NCBI RefSeq assembly: GCF_000286075.1
Contig: NZ_AJTZ01000005.1
Location: 868,001-932,000 of the forward strand
DNA length: 64,000 bases
Direction: 5' to 3'
Source of the DNA: Streptococcus ratti FA-1 = DSM 20564
GTDB taxonomy: Bacteria; Bacillota; Bacilli; Lactobacillales; Streptococcaceae
The notes below the pieces were generated by a model that was not told the DNA's origin, searched no databases, and worked only from the letters and a program-made list of their open reading frames with translations. The position numbers and the translations under genes are program-made. Shown one piece after another: positions 33,636 through 44,900 of the stretch (its first letter is position 1; each line of letters begins with the position of its first letter).

Positions 33636-34616
33636 TTAGACTTTTTCCTTCCAAGATGTTGCTGTCTTTTGCAGCACTTTATTGAGCTCATCAATATTTT
33701 GAAAACCTGTTGTCCGCAGCCATTGACGCGCAGCTTCTTCGCCTTGTTCAATGTAGTCTTTGACAGAACCTGCCCAAGTAGCGCGGCCGCAAAGGACACC
33801 GTTAAAGTTTGCCCCTGATTCATGAGCGAAGACGAGGGTATCTTGGAACAATTTAGCAGATACACCTGCACTCAGGTAAATATAAGGGAGGTCAGTTGCT
33901 TGGTCCTGCTGTTTGAAGAAGGCTGCTGCTTCTGCTTTGCTGTAAACCGTTTCGCCGTTGCCAAAGCCTTCAACATAGTTCATGTTAACAGGGACTTCAA
34001 CTTTCAGCACATCAATATTAAAGCGCGGATTTGAAAAGACCTTCATCGCTTCGATAACCTTATGAGGTTTAACTTTTGCATACTCAGGGCTCGCTGCATC
34101 AGCAATCTTTTCATCATAAGCCAGAATTTCCAAGAAGAAAGGAATATCTTCTGCCACGCATTCAGAACCAATGCGTTCAATATAGGCTTGCTTTTGCTGA
34201 TTAAGCTCGTCAGAACTGTCGACATCATAGTAAAGCAGGAATTTGACAGCATCGGCGCCTTGTTCTTTCAGGCGTTTGGCTGACCAAACATCCAAGCAGT
34301 CCGGCAAACGTTTGGTACTGGTAGTGTCATAGCCTGTTTTTTCATAGGCCAACAGCAAACCCGCATTTTTATCAAGAGCTTTTGTGGCAGGCAGGCCGTA
34401 TTCTGGATCAAGCAGCATTGATGAAGCATAGGGGGTCAATTCCTGTGCTACCAGCACTTTTAATTCTTCCATCTGTGCAACGCTCGGCTCTTGCGTTTGA
34501 TGCTGTGCCATCAAACGTTTCAAAGCGCCGCGCTGGTCAAAGGCAAGCGCTGAAATAATCCCGTTTTCATCGCTCAGTTTTTCCATGTATTTGCGTTTTT
34601 GTTCTGTCAGTACCAT
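33636..34616 (-). CDS. lacD: Tagatose-1,6-bisphosphate aldolase
   Basis: Splits tagatose-1,6-bisphosphate into dihydroxyacetone phosphate and glyceraldehyde-3-phosphate. 326 aa class I aldolase: [38 protein letters not shown] with the Schiff-base Lys, and [16 protein letters not shown]. Stands in lacABCD order. Confidence 0.96.
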   Translation of the reverse strand: MVLTEQKRKYMEKLSDENGIISALAFDQRGALKRLMAQHQTQEPSVAQMEELKVLVAQELTPYASSMLLDPEYGLPATKALDKNAGLLLAYEKTGYDTTSTKRLPDCLDVWSAKRLKEQGADAVKFLLYYDVDSSDELNQQKQAYIERIGSECVAEDIPFFLEILAYDEKIADAASPEYAKVKPHKVIEAMKVFSNPRFNIDVLKVEVPVNMNYVEGFGNGETVYSKAEAAAFFKQQDQATDLPYIYLSAGVSAKLFQDTLVFAHESGANFNGVLCGRATWAGSVKDYIEQGEEAARQWLRTTGFQNIDELNKVLQKTATSWKEKV

Positions 34617-34618
34617 TT

Positions 34619-35551
34619 TTAAACCTCTTTTACTTGAATTTGTTGATACAAAGTATCGTAGTTAGCCATGTTGACATGACCGGTCATTTTTTCCTGGGCA
34701 TTCAGCATGCCAAGAACATTTGCCTTTTTCAAAAGGCTAGCATCATCTTCGTCGTGCGCCAGTGCTGACGCAATTCCAGCTACGGTTGAGTCGCCTGATC
34801 CAACTGGATTGACAACATCAATTTTAGGAATATCCACTTTGTAGAATTTATCCCTATGTTTAGCAAAAGCGCCGTCTGCTCCCAAAGAAACAATAATCCA
34901 CTCAATTCCTTCAAACAAGGGATCAAGCAGGACGTCCTTCAGGCTGTCTGTGTCTTCTGAAATATCTCTGCCTAATAACTGTGATAATTCCTCACTGTTA
35001 GGTTTGATGACGGCTGGTTTTTCTGAAGATTTCAAAACAGCTTCAAGCGCTGCACCTGAGCAGTCAAGAACTACTTTTTTCCGGTATAAGTTAGCCAGTC
35101 CGATCAATTCTGCATAATAAGTCTTTTCAAGACCCTCCGGCAGACTGCCGGAAATCGTTACCACATCAAAGGAGGTCAAGATCAGTTTAAAATGATGCAA
35201 AAAGCCTTCAGCTTCATCAGGGTCAATCAAAGGGCCGCTTTCTAAAATTTCAGTTTGCAGTCCCTCATGCAGAATTGCAATGCAGTTTCGTGTTTCGCCA
35301 TGAATAGGGAAAAACTGATGTTTGATGCCTGCCTGTGTCAGTTTTTCAGTCAAATAATCACCTAGTCTGCCGCCAATTAAACCCGTCGCACTAACGTCAT
35401 CGCCTACTTCTGCTAAGACACGTGTCACATTCAATCCCTTGCCGCCCGGCGTCTTGGTGACTTCTGAGACACGGTTGACCGTATCAAGCTTGAGCTTATC
35501 CAGCGGATAGGAAACATCGATGGAAGGATTCATCGTTACGGTAAGAATCAT
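34619..35551 (-). CDS. lacC: Tagatose-6-phosphate kinase
   Basis: 310 aa from [31 protein letters not shown], the family length; the frame continues 14 codons upstream into the end of lacB. PfkB signatures: [27 protein letters not shown] and [16 protein letters not shown] with the catalytic Asp. Phosphorylates tagatose-6-phosphate. Confidence 0.96.
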   Translation of the reverse strand: MILTVTMNPSIDVSYPLDKLKLDTVNRVSEVTKTPGGKGLNVTRVLAEVGDDVSATGLIGGRLGDYLTEKLTQAGIKHQFFPIHGETRNCIAILHEGLQTEILESGPLIDPDEAEGFLHHFKLILTSFDVVTISGSLPEGLEKTYYAELIGLANLYRKKVVLDCSGAALEAVLKSSEKPAVIKPNSEELSQLLGRDISEDTDSLKDVLLDPLFEGIEWIIVSLGADGAFAKHRDKFYKVDIPKIDVVNPVGSGDSTVAGIASALAHDEDDASLLKKANVLGMLNAQEKMTGHVNMANYDTLYQQIQVKEV

Positions 35552-35565
35552 AAGGTCAGCCTTTC

Positions 35566-36081
35566 TTAATCGTGATATTCCCCGCGATCCCATTTGTCAA
35601 GAAACTCTTTAAAGAAGTCAGGGTCTTTTTGATCAGCATTAGAAGTTTCAACGTGAGCGATTTTAGCAATCAATTTTTTGTTTTCCTCCGTTTCTTTGTA
35701 TTCGGCTTTGATGAAAGCTTCAATAATATCATTCATCAAGAGCCCGCCAACAATTTTCCCGCCAAAACTAATAACGTTAGCATTAAGTTCTTCTTTGGCA
35801 TAGAGAGCTGAGGTCATATCACGAACCAAGGCAGAACGAACACCCGGTACTTTATTTGCTGCATTAGAGATACCAACACCGGTACCGCAGATACAAACAC
35901 CCAAATCGGCCTGTCCGCTGCTTACAGCTTCTCCGACTTTTTTTCCAAAAATAGGGTAGTGGGTGCGGACATGGTCATAAGTTCCGAAATCAAGTACTTC
36001 ATAGCCTTTTGATTTTAAAAATTCTGAGACAGCCATTTTTTCATCTGTCACAATGTGGTCACAGCCGATAGCGATTTTCAT
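35566..36081 (-). CDS. lacB: Galactose-6-phosphate isomerase subunit B
   Basis: 171 aa RpiB-like subunit: [43 protein letters not shown] with the catalytic Cys, and [13 protein letters not shown]. Works as a hetero-complex with LacA to convert galactose-6-phosphate to tagatose-6-phosphate. Confidence 0.97.
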   Translation of the reverse strand: MKIAIGCDHIVTDEKMAVSEFLKSKGYEVLDFGTYDHVRTHYPIFGKKVGEAVSSGQADLGVCICGTGVGISNAANKVPGVRSALVRDMTSALYAKEELNANVISFGGKIVGGLLMNDIIEAFIKAEYKETEENKKLIAKIAHVETSNADQKDPDFFKEFLDKWDRGEYHD

Positions 36082-36094
36082 TTTATCCTCCTTT

Positions 36095-36520
36095 TTAGCA
36101 CATCTTGTTAAGCATATCTACGCGAATTTGGTGGCGGCCGCCGTCATAGTGGCCTTCAACGAATCCTTTGACAATGTTTTTCGCCAATTCATCACCAACA
36201 ATTTCTGCACCCATGGTAATGATACGTGCATTATTGTGGGCACGTGTCATGTATGCAGAGCGTTCATCCGATACTTCTGCTGCAATCATTCCTTTAACTT
36301 TGGTTGCTACCATAAAGGAGCCAGCACCGTAAGCATCAATAACAACACCTAAATTATCGTCAGCTTTATCAACCTCTGCTGCTACAGCTAAGGTAAGATC
36401 AACGAAATCCTGACCTTCTGCACTGACATCTGTGACATCAAAACCTTTTGCCTGCAGATAATCTTTCACAAGATTTTTCAGTCTTTCTCCTGCCTTATCG
36501 GCACCAAGTACAATTGCCAT
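36095..36520 (-). CDS. lacA: Galactose-6-phosphate isomerase subunit A
   Basis: 141 aa, RpiB fold: [44 protein letters not shown] and [25 protein letters not shown]. It lacks the cysteine loop that LacB has, normal for LacA. First gene of the operon, with a strong promoter and LacR-like repeats upstream. Confidence 0.97.
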   Translation of the reverse strand: MAIVLGADKAGERLKNLVKDYLQAKGFDVTDVSAEGQDFVDLTLAVAAEVDKADDNLGVVIDAYGAGSFMVATKVKGMIAAEVSDERSAYMTRAHNNARIITMGAEIVGDELAKNIVKGFVEGHYDGGRHQIRVDMLNKMC

Positions 36521-36532
36521 GTTTTTACTCCT

Positions 36533-36620
36533 TTTTGTTTGTTTTTGTTTGTTATAAGATAATAATAAACCAAAACAAACATTTTGTCAAGAAAAATTTA
36601 TCTGTTTTTGTTTATTTTAA
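36533..36620 (-). promoter_or_regulatory. lacA promoter and LacR operator-like repeats
   Basis: Minus strand TTGACA (36585-36590), 17 bases, TATTAT (36562-36567). Around it are repeated TGTTTG/TTTGTTT tracts (plus strand 36533-36554 and 36602-36618, and complementary AACAAAC at 36574-36580), resembling lactose-operon LacR boxes. Confidence 0.7.
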
Positions 36621-36689
36621 AAATACCAATAAAGGTTGATCTAACAATGATTTCTGTTAATATCTAATAATTTCTGAGAATTTTTTCCT

Positions 36690-36747
36690 TTCAAGTTTGT
36701 TTTTTTTTGTTTATAAATGTGATATTTTTCTATCTTTATGCTATAAT
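36690..36747 (+). promoter_or_regulatory. lacR promoter region with a further TTTGTTT repeat
   Basis: TATAAT with a TGC extension at 36742-36747; no good -35. AAGTTTGT(T)nGTTTATAA at about 36692-36715 repeats the operator-like tract, suggesting autoregulation by LacR. AGGAG lies six bases before the lacR ATG. Confidence 0.6.
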
Positions 36748-36779
36748 ATCATCAAAAGGGCACTGTATAGGAGTTTCAT

Positions 36780-37550
36780 ATGATTAAAAAAGAGAGATTA
36801 AATTGGATATTAGAACAATTAAAACATCAATCTATTATTACTGTAAATGATATTATCAAAGAACTTGGAGTTTCTGATATGACTGTCCGACGCGATTTGG
36901 CTGAGCTCGAAAAAGAGCACCAGCTGATCCGAGTACACGGCGGTGCCCAAAGCATCAATCTGTTAAACAAACCCGAAAAGTCAAACACTGAAAAACAATC
37001 TGAACAGGTCAGTGAGAAAAAAGAAATTGCTGCTTTTACTGCCCAGCGTGTTCAAGACGGTGAGACGATCTTTATTGGTCCAGGAACCACGCTGGAATAC
37101 TTTGCTCAGGAACTCCTTCAGCGCAATTTGCGCATTATTACCAACAGCCTGCCGGTATTTGATATTTTAAAAGAGAGCCCAAACATTGATCTTCTGCTCA
37201 TTGGCGGAGAATATCGCCCTGTGACTGGAGCCTTCGTCGGGTCTTTAGCCAGCAGCAACATAGCTTCGCTAACCTTTTCCAAGGCCTTTATCAGCGCTAA
37301 TGCTGTCTATCAGGATTCGGTTGCTACTTACAGTGAATCTGAAGGCACCATTCAAGAACTTGCCTTGGATAAAGCATTGGAAAAGTATCTCTTAGTAGAT
37401 AACCAAAAATTTGATTCTTATGATTTCTTCGTCTTTTATAAGACCAGCGATTTTGATTATGTCGTGACAGACTCCAAACTCTCAGATGACAAACAAGCTC
37501 TTTATAATAAGTTCACTAAGGTTCTAAAAGCTAATACGAATTCACAATAA
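36780..37550 (+). CDS. lacR: DeoR-family repressor of the lac/tagatose operon
   Basis: 256 aa. N-terminal DeoR helix-turn-helix (LNWILEQLKHQSIITVNDIIKELGVSDMTVRRDLAELE, residues 7-44), then the sugar-phosphate sensing domain DGETIFIGPGTTLEYFA and ...LLIGGEYRPVTGAFVGSLA. It is divergent from lacA. In relatives tagatose-6-phosphate is the inducer; that is inference here. Confidence 0.94.
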   Translation: MIKKERLNWILEQLKHQSIITVNDIIKELGVSDMTVRRDLAELEKEHQLIRVHGGAQSINLLNKPEKSNTEKQSEQVSEKKEIAAFTAQRVQDGETIFIGPGTTLEYFAQELLQRNLRIITNSLPVFDILKESPNIDLLLIGGEYRPVTGAFVGSLASSNIASLTFSKAFISANAVYQDSVATYSESEGTIQELALDKALEKYLLVDNQKFDSYDFFVFYKTSDFDYVVTDSKLSDDKQALYNKFTKVLKANTNSQ

Positions 37551-37568
37551 TCTGCTCTGCCAGCAAAT

Positions 37569-37615
37569 AAAAACGAGGGGCGGCATTTTAACATCAACTG
37601 TCACCTCTCGTTTAT
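37569..37615 (+). terminator. lacR terminator
   Basis: AAACGAGGGGCGGC pairs with GTCACCTCTCGTTT (allowing G-U) across a 15-base loop, then TTATTATT. Confidence 0.7.
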
Positions 37616-37701
37616 TATTGATAAATTTTTATACAGCTCCAACTAAACATCTGATTTTTAATCCATCACTTTAAAAAAAACATAAAAGAGCCGCCAAAAA
37701 A

Positions 37702-37902
37702 GGGCTCTATAATTTCTGTAGTGGGTAGAATTCCCACCAGAAGTTATAGGGCCTTTTGACTACACAAAAAGCCTCATAAGACTTATAATGAAAAGCGCTA
37801 ACCAAATTCATTAGAAAGTGACTTATGGAGACGCCTTTCAATACTACAGAATTACTCGGAATGAAAGACCAAAATATCAAAATAATCTTTTCATATCATT
37901 AG
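37702..37902 (+). mobile_element. Left-end remnant of an ISL3-family element
   Basis: Begins with GGGCTCTATAATTTCTG, followed by an internal palindrome and GAAGTTATAGGGCC, the type of end seen in ISL3/IS1193 elements. An ATG at 37825 opens METPFNTTELLGMKDQNIKI, the N terminus of an ISL3 transposase, and stops after 25 codons at 37900-37902. The rest of the element is missing. It abuts the galE fragment. Confidence 0.7.
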
Positions 37903-37905
37903 ATC

Positions 37906-38049
37906 ATCCAAGTATCTTACGCGCTTTTTCTGAAGAGGCAATCAAGATATCTGGATCGCCAAGACGGCGATCGGCTTTTTTAGCTGAAATTTCTTTGCCA
38001 GTGACTTTGCGGGCTGCTTCAAGGGTTTGCAGATTTGAAAATCCTGTTA
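37906..38049 (-). pseudogene. galE: C-terminal fragment of UDP-glucose 4-epimerase
   Basis: Minus-strand translation reads [19 protein letters not shown] followed by [20 protein letters not shown] and KARKILG, the C-terminal region of GalE, then a TGA where the conserved Trp codon is expected. The upstream two thirds of the gene are absent; the frame is joined to a galT fragment. Non-functional. Confidence 0.75.
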
Positions 38050-38219
38050 CGGTATTTTTCAACTTCTGCTAATTCGTCCTTTAGTCTGGGCGGCAAAATA
38101 GCCAAGCCCATGGCCTCAATGAGACTGATATTTTCCCTCTTAATCTGCTGCACATGAAAATGTTGAACTCCTATAAGGATACTCGGCCAATGTATGATTG
38201 TCATACAAAAAGCCATCAA
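38050..38219 (-). pseudogene. galT: Fragment of galactose-1-phosphate uridylyltransferase
   Basis: Reads [12 protein letters not shown] in one frame, shifts, then [20 protein letters not shown] and [13 protein letters not shown] in another, the GalT (Gram-positive class) C-terminal region. At least one frameshift and loss of the N-terminal part; the end runs directly into the galE fragment, so a deletion joined the two genes. Confidence 0.72.
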
Positions 38220-38290
38220 GGCTCCTTTGTATGAAAAAAGTCAGGCTGTAAGAATTGCTTATCTGCCTGTATTGGAAGCATTCAGCACTC

Positions 38291-41200
38291 TTACACTGAT
38301 ACAACTTCCAGTTGCTCACCGCCCAGTAAAATCAAGTATTTTTCAACAGCTGAGATACCATAGGATTTGCTTAAGGCCTGGGCATACAGTGCCATCTGAC
38401 CTTGATAGCGCTGCTTGATGTCCTGACTGTTGGTAAATTTATCAGTCTTATAATCAAAGAGAATAATGCGGTTTTCAAAAAGAATATAGCCGTCAATGAT
38501 ACCGCGTACAACAAATTTTTCTCCGCTTGCAGAGTCTGTTTCCAGCATGGCAAAAGGCGCTTCACGGCGGACTTTGTCAGCATTTTTCTGGATTAATTTT
38601 CCTAAATCAGTTGTCTGAAAGAAAGCCAAAATCTTGTCCGTCTGGATGGCCTTTTTGATATCAGCTTCAGCCGGCAGCTCTTCTAAGGCCTGTAAGATAT
38701 CATTCATGCCGACTTCTTCACTTAAGCGAAGGCGCTGCATCAATTCGTGTAAACTGGAACCAAGAGCAGCAGCCGCCACGGCTTTTTTCTCAGAAAAATC
38801 CGGAAGCTTGAACTTCAGTTTGGCAGCAGGGCTTTTCTCCATAATGTCAACACCATCAGTGTCCATGACAGGTTCATAGAATTTCTTGACCTGACTGGGC
38901 GTGCGGACAGTTGGCAGATTGATGGCTGCCTGATAATCTTTGTTGAGCTTCTCGACAGCTTCCAGCATATCCAAAGCACGCGCAATATCTTCTGACTGGC
39001 GATTATCCTTAAGGTCATCAGGATTGTAGAGACGTTCTCCTTTAACCATTCCGATTTTATCTTCAGTTAGGTCTTCATCTGTCACAAAGACTGTTTTAAA
39101 ATGTAAATTTTCACTGCTGAAAGCCTGCTGAATAGCTAAAAGCCAGTCTTGAAAGGTCATATAGCTTTCACGCTCGGCTGCCGGCAGATGATTATTTTCA
39201 GATTTTCCGCTGTATTTGTCTGCCAGCTTTTCCGCACTGCCCTTTCCAACCAGATATAGTTTTTTCTCCGCCCGTGTCATGGCGACATAGAGAAGCCGCA
39301 TCTGCTCTGATAAGGTAGCCAGACGCAATTCGCGTTTGTTAAGCTGATAAGGCAGCGTTGCCATATTAACCTTGACAGCCGGCAGGAGTTTTTCCTGCAG
39401 TTCTTCTTTCATATCAACCAAATACTTGATCCCTACGCCATTGCGACGCGATAAAATGAGCGGCGAAGTCATGTCTTGAATGCTGAACTTCTTGTCAATA
39501 TTAAGGATAAAGACATAGTTGAATTCCAGCCCCTTACTCTTATGGATGGTCATGAGCGTAACAGCCTTCTTAGGCAGGGCAACCTCAACATCAGCTAAAT
39601 CATTCTGGCTTTCTAAAACACGATCAATCATCCGAATAAAGCGTGACAGCCCCTTAAATCCCGTCCGCTCGAAATTGTTAGCCCGCAGAGCCAGCGCATA
39701 GAGATTGGCCTGGCGCTGTTCTGCTCTTGGCAGACGTCCGACATAATCATAGTAAAATCTGTCGTTATAAATTTTCCAAATCAGATCATAGAGCGAATGC
39801 AAGCGAGCAAATCGGCGCCAGCTGCCAAAGACATCTAAGAAAGCCTGCAGCTTGGCAGCTAAGTCCGGTGTCATAAGCTCCGGATGCTGGCCTTGTTTAT
39901 TTATAGCGTTCTGCATTTTTTCATAGAGATTTTCCTTATGACTGTCCGATGTCTTTTGAAGCGCTAAGCGCGTCAGCTCATCTTCATCAAAAGCAAACAT
40001 GGGCGAGCGCAAGAGTGCCGTCAAGGCATAGTCATTAAGCGGATTATCAATAGAACGCAGGGTATCCAGCATGACCATAATCTCAACTGACTTGAGATAA
40101 TTTTGCTCGCCGCCGTCTGTCACCAAAGGAATTCCATAGTGGTCAAAGGTCTGTATAATACCATCATTGCGCGTTCTTGAAGCAACCAGCAGGGTAATAT
40201 CTTCAAAAGGAACCTTCTCTTCATTATGAAGACGGATAATTTCCTTGGCAACTAATTTAACCTCCGAAGGACTGATTTGATTGCTGTCATCATCAGACAG
40301 AGCCTCCTCATTTTCATCTGTATCGTACAGCAAAACCTGTGTTGCATTTTCTGGATGGGCTTCTTTTTGGCGGTCGCTGCCTGCCAGCAGCTGATGGCTG
40401 TCATCGTAAAGAATCTCACCGACAGCTTCATCCATCAGGTGGCTGAAAACACTGTTTGCTGTTGCTAAAACTTCTGACTGGCTGCGGAAATTTTCCTTGA
40501 GCAAAATCAGCTTACCGTGTTCAGGATGTTCCTGAAAATCCTTGAATTTGGCGTTAAAAATCTGCGGATCTGCCTGACGGAAGCGGTAAATGGACTGCTT
40601 AATATCTCCTACCATGAAACGATTATGCCCATTGGACAAAAGCTCCAGCATGCGTTCCTGCGTGTGATTGTTATCCTGATATTCATCCACCATGACCTCA
40701 TGATACTTATTTTGGTAGAGCTGCCTGATGTCAGGATTTTCTTCCAAAATTTCAATAGCAAAGTGTGCAATATCTGAAAATTCAAAGGCATTTTCCTGCA
40801 TTTTAGCCTGCAGGTACTGCTCAGAGAAATCCAGAACAAACTGCTGCAGCAGTCTCAGTAAAGGCAGGCTCTCAGCTTGGTAGGCAAAGATTGTCTCCAG
40901 ATGTCTCAGCTCAGCCAAGCGTCCCTGAAGAGCTTTGAAAACAGGGTATTTGACCTTAGCAACCGTCACACTGTCTCCGGACGGAATGAGATCCGCAATA
41001 TCATTGGCCAGCTTTCCAAGACCTTCACGCCCATATAGGCTTTCAAAGTTCCAAGCCCAGTCTTGCAGTTTTTCAATCATATTGAGATGCTTTTTATAAT
41101 TGGCCGTCGGAGCACCTTTACCAGTCAGCTGTTTATAGTCTTCCAAATCTGTCAGATCACGCAAAGCCTTAGCAGTATCTTCCATACTTGCCAGAAATTC

Positions 41201-41923
41201 TGCGACTTCCTGCTCTGGAATAGCCGAAAAGTCTGTATAGGTTTCAGCACCTTTTAAAAAGCTGTCTGTCAGCCAGCTTTTAGGATTGTCCGTAGCCTGA
41301 CTGAAATCGTAAATCTTATAAACCAGCTGCTTAAAAGGGTCTGAGTCCTTACGGCTGCCAGCAAAATTCTTAACCAGCTTGACAAAAACAGACCTGTTTT
41401 CAGAGCGCATATAATCCGCAAAAAGATCTGCAAAGACATCATTTTTTAGGATGTCCTGCTCACTCTTGTCCTGCATAATCCGAAAGCTGGGTGAAATCCC
41501 CAGTGTGTAGCCGTATTGATTGACCAGCTTTTGTGTGAAGGCATCCATAGTACCGATATCAGCAGTCTGAACACTGGCCAGCTCCTCAGCTAAAAACTGC
41601 TTAAGTTTTGGATCAGAAGCTGTCTGTAAGTGCTGAGTTAATTTTTTCTCCAAACGCTCTTTTAACTCTCCTGCAGCCTTGACCGTAAAGGTTGAGATAA
41701 AGAGATCTTCAATTTTCACTCCGCGCAGAATTTTATCCATAATACGCTCAATCATGACAAAGGTTTTGCCAGAACCTGCCGAGGCAGAAACTAGAATATT
41801 ATTGCCATAACTGTAGATGGCCTCAATCTGTTCTGGAGTGCGTTTTTGCTGCTTATTTGATTCAGCCTCTTCAAGCTGCAGGGAGGCAATCTCTTGAGCA
41901 CTTAAAAAGTTTTTAAAAGTCAT
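38291..41923 (-). CDS. rexA: ATP-dependent nuclease/helicase subunit A
   Basis: AddA-type subunit of the RecBCD-equivalent of streptococci. 1,210 aa from MTFKNFLSAQEIASLQLEE, with GGAGG upstream; the frame also continues into rexB. UvrD-like helicase: VSASAGSGKTFVMIERI (Walker A, near 40), EVMVDEYQDNNHTQE (Walker B), MTIHKSKGLEFNYVF (motif V) and YVAMTRAEKKLYLVG (motif VI). The C-terminal RecB-nuclease motif is FVVRGIIDGYILFENRIILFDYKTDK. Acts in double-strand break repair. Confidence 0.96.
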   Translation of the reverse strand: MTFKNFLSAQEIASLQLEEAESNKQQKRTPEQIEAIYSYGNNILVSASAGSGKTFVMIERIMDKILRGVKIEDLFISTFTVKAAGELKERLEKKLTQHLQTASDPKLKQFLAEELASVQTADIGTMDAFTQKLVNQYGYTLGISPSFRIMQDKSEQDILKNDVFADLFADYMRSENRSVFVKLVKNFAGSRKDSDPFKQLVYKIYDFSQATDNPKSWLTDSFLKGAETYTDFSAIPEQEVAEFLASMEDTAKALRDLTDLEDYKQLTGKGAPTANYKKHLNMIEKLQDWAWNFESLYGREGLGKLANDIADLIPSGDSVTVAKVKYPVFKALQGRLAELRHLETIFAYQAESLPLLRLLQQFVLDFSEQYLQAKMQENAFEFSDIAHFAIEILEENPDIRQLYQNKYHEVMVDEYQDNNHTQERMLELLSNGHNRFMVGDIKQSIYRFRQADPQIFNAKFKDFQEHPEHGKLILLKENFRSQSEVLATANSVFSHLMDEAVGEILYDDSHQLLAGSDRQKEAHPENATQVLLYDTDENEEALSDDDSNQISPSEVKLVAKEIIRLHNEEKVPFEDITLLVASRTRNDGIIQTFDHYGIPLVTDGGEQNYLKSVEIMVMLDTLRSIDNPLNDYALTALLRSPMFAFDEDELTRLALQKTSDSHKENLYEKMQNAINKQGQHPELMTPDLAAKLQAFLDVFGSWRRFARLHSLYDLIWKIYNDRFYYDYVGRLPRAEQRQANLYALALRANNFERTGFKGLSRFIRMIDRVLESQNDLADVEVALPKKAVTLMTIHKSKGLEFNYVFILNIDKKFSIQDMTSPLILSRRNGVGIKYLVDMKEELQEKLLPAVKVNMATLPYQLNKRELRLATLSEQMRLLYVAMTRAEKKLYLVGKGSAEKLADKYSGKSENNHLPAAERESYMTFQDWLLAIQQAFSSENLHFKTVFVTDEDLTEDKIGMVKGERLYNPDDLKDNRQSEDIARALDMLEAVEKLNKDYQAAINLPTVRTPSQVKKFYEPVMDTDGVDIMEKSPAAKLKFKLPDFSEKKAVAAAALGSSLHELMQRLRLSEEVGMNDILQALEELPAEADIKKAIQTDKILAFFQTTDLGKLIQKNADKVRREAPFAMLETDSASGEKFVVRGIIDGYILFENRIILFDYKTDKFTNSQDIKQRYQGQMALYAQALSKSYGISAVEKYLILLGGEQLEVVSV

Positions 41924-44900
41924 TGTTTTCCTCCTCCTGCTTGGCCTGCATAAGATGCAGGAAGCCCTGACGTTTTTCTTTGCGCGGCAGCTGATGAAGC
42001 TTGCGGGCATAAGGCATGTGACGGTCCGCTTCAAAGTGTGTAATAGCTTTGAGCTGCTCACCTTGTACCGATTTGCCGTCCTGACTATAAGGATTAATCA
42101 GAAAATGTCCGCTTCGAATCTGCCGGGCTGCTTTTTGATAAAGCTCTCGGTTATAAGCAAGCAGCAGATCAATCTCTTTTTGACTATAGACCGAGTCGTT
42201 CAAATGGTATTTGCCATCAGCTAGATAAGCTTTTTCTTCATCTAAGAAAAGCCCTCTGTAAGTCAGTTCCTTATGGATTGCCTCAGGAATCTTATCCAAG
42301 GATTTTACACTACTTAAGTCTAATTTTGGCTCTTGCATATGCAGATACATAGCTCCAAAAATCTTTTGACGGTCAGGCAAATCACTTCTGTTATTGACGG
42401 CCTCCATATAAGTCAGGAGCTGCGGACTGAGACCATTGTAGAATTTCTGAATATCAAAGGTATTTCTGCTGGATTTATAGTCAATAATTCCTAGGCTGCC
42501 ATCAGACAGACGGTCAATACGGTCGATAAAACCACGGATTTTAACAGCATTTCCCAGCATGAGCTCAAAGGCCTCTTCTTCGCTTTCCACCTGAATTTGA
42601 GCATCATCACGCAAAATACTGGCTGTGCTTCTGGCAATGTCTTCTAAAACATCTAAAGAATAACGGCTTTCCTCATCTTCCTCATAAAGCATCTTAAAGC
42701 TGTTTTCCTCATTGGCCTTTGCTATAGCCTGATTTAACCTGCCATCAAAATCATCAGGAGCCGCTGCATCCTGCATCACCAATTCAAAAACACGGTGCAG
42801 GTAGCTTCCGTGATTCTTAGCGTCCGGATGAATGGTCTCCAATTCCTGCAAACCAAGGACATACCGCAGAAAATAAAGGTACTGATTGTTATAAAAAGCT
42901 GTTAAAGCTGACGACGACAGATTTATGGGCTCATCTGCCGGAAAGCGGGCCTTTATAACCGAAGGAGCAAGCGGTTTGGTCTGCATACTGTCATTAATCT
43001 CAGGAATGACAATCCCCTGCTCATTAAGTTTCTTGCGCAGATAACGCACGGCCACCGACCAGAAGGTCTGCTCCTCCTTAGTCATTTCTTGATCAATGGA
43101 AGCACGCTCTAGCTCAATCACGCGCGACAAGAGCGCTTTATAGTTGCCAATGTCTTCCGGATTACTCAGCTGACCACTCCGTCCCTTTTCCACTATCGGC
43201 ACACCAAACTCAGCTAATTCCAGTAAATAAGAGGAAGTGCTGTCTTCTGTCTCATTTAAAATTTGCGGCAGGCTGAGAATTAATTCCTCAGTCGCAGCAT
43301 TAAAAAGCGATAAAGCTGCAAAGTGATTTTTTTTGAGATTTTCACTGCTGACAATATCAAACCGGCGATTATCCGGTGTTATATCATTGATTCGTGCTCG
43401 CTCCTCATCCGAAATCAGGCTCCGGTTTTGGACAATCTTAGGAAAATTGGACTGTGTCATACCCATGGCAAAGACAATTTTATTGGTGTGCGGCTCTACC
43501 AAATCATAGGCTTTAACCGTGACAACATCAACTGCAGCAGGAATCGTACGGTAATCAGCCGCTAGCATGCTGGCGCGGAGCAAAGACAAAAATTCATCCA
43601 GCGTCAGCTTTTCCCCGCCGAAGATTCTTTGAAACTGCTCTAAAATAGCTGTAAAGGTCTTCCAGACTTGTTCGTGCTTTTCCTGCTCAATTTCCCCGCT
43701 TTCTGCTGTCAGCAGGACAAAATTTTCCGGCAGGGCAATATCCTCTAAAAAAACAGTCAGTTTTTTCAGAAGACTTTTTCCCAGCTGCTTTTGTGCCTTA
43801 ACCAGCTGCCGCAAGGGACTTATAAGTTCAGAACGCCACTGATTTAACTGTTTCAGATCAAACTGTCCCTGATTGTCCAAAGTAAAATCGTTGAAAAACT
43901 TGCTTTGTCCCTTGATATCTGCATAACTAATATAGTATTCCAATTTATCCAGCTCTTCTTGCTGCAAGCGGCCATACAAGCCTGACTTAAGCACATTCAT
44001 AACATCCTCAGCCCGAAAATTGTAACGCTTGATCCGCTCTAAACTGTCTATAAAATGCACCAAAGGATGTGAACTCATCGATTCGGCCTTGCCGAAATAA
44101 TAAGGAATCTCATACTTATCAAAAATTTTTCCTACCTGCAGCTGATAAGCATCTGTGTCTCCCAGCAAAACTAAAATATCCTTGTAACGATAGCCTTGAT
44201 AAAGCTTTCGGCGTATAGCTCTAGCGACATGTTCTGCTTCTTCCTTTTGATTGACAGCATCCCAGATAACAATGTGTTCTTTATCTTCTTTTGTCAGGGT
44301 CCGTCCATCGGCAGAAAAATCATGGCGGCTCTCAAAAATGCTGGAAAGATTTGCAAAAGCCTGCAGTCCCTTTTGCTTGGACCTTACATATTCTGGTTTT
44401 GTTTTAAATTTAGCAGCCAGACCGCGCATAAAATCCAAACTGGCCTGATAAACATTCCCCTTTGAGAATGCTGAACGGTAGGCCTTTTGGCTGATGTAAG
44501 TACCGATGATAACGGGCACTTTTTTTTCATGCAAGAGACTGATAAGGTTCTCTTCTTCGGCAGAAAAACGAGTAAAACCATCCACAATAATCAGCAAGTC
44601 CTTAAGTTCACTGTCCAGATGTCCTGCCTTAAGCTGTTGGGTAAAAAAGGCTGTTTTACTTTGACTATCAAAATTTCCAGCATTTAAAATCGCCTCAGCC
44701 TTGTTAAAAATCTTAATCAGATCTTCCTGCTTTTCTGGAGAATTAAGCTCGGTCAGTTCTAAAACCGTCATATTGGAAGCCTTAAGCTCTTTATATAAAT
44801 CGACCAATTGACTGATAAAGTTCGTGTCCTGTTTCAAACGGCCAAACACAGGCAAATCCTGTTCAGAAAAACCAGCCAAAGCCCGGTAAAAAATCATAGC

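Noticed and set aside
38194..38418. Plus-strand 74-codon frame between lacR and rexA
   Set aside because: Runs across the end of rexA and the galT fragment; no ribosome site.
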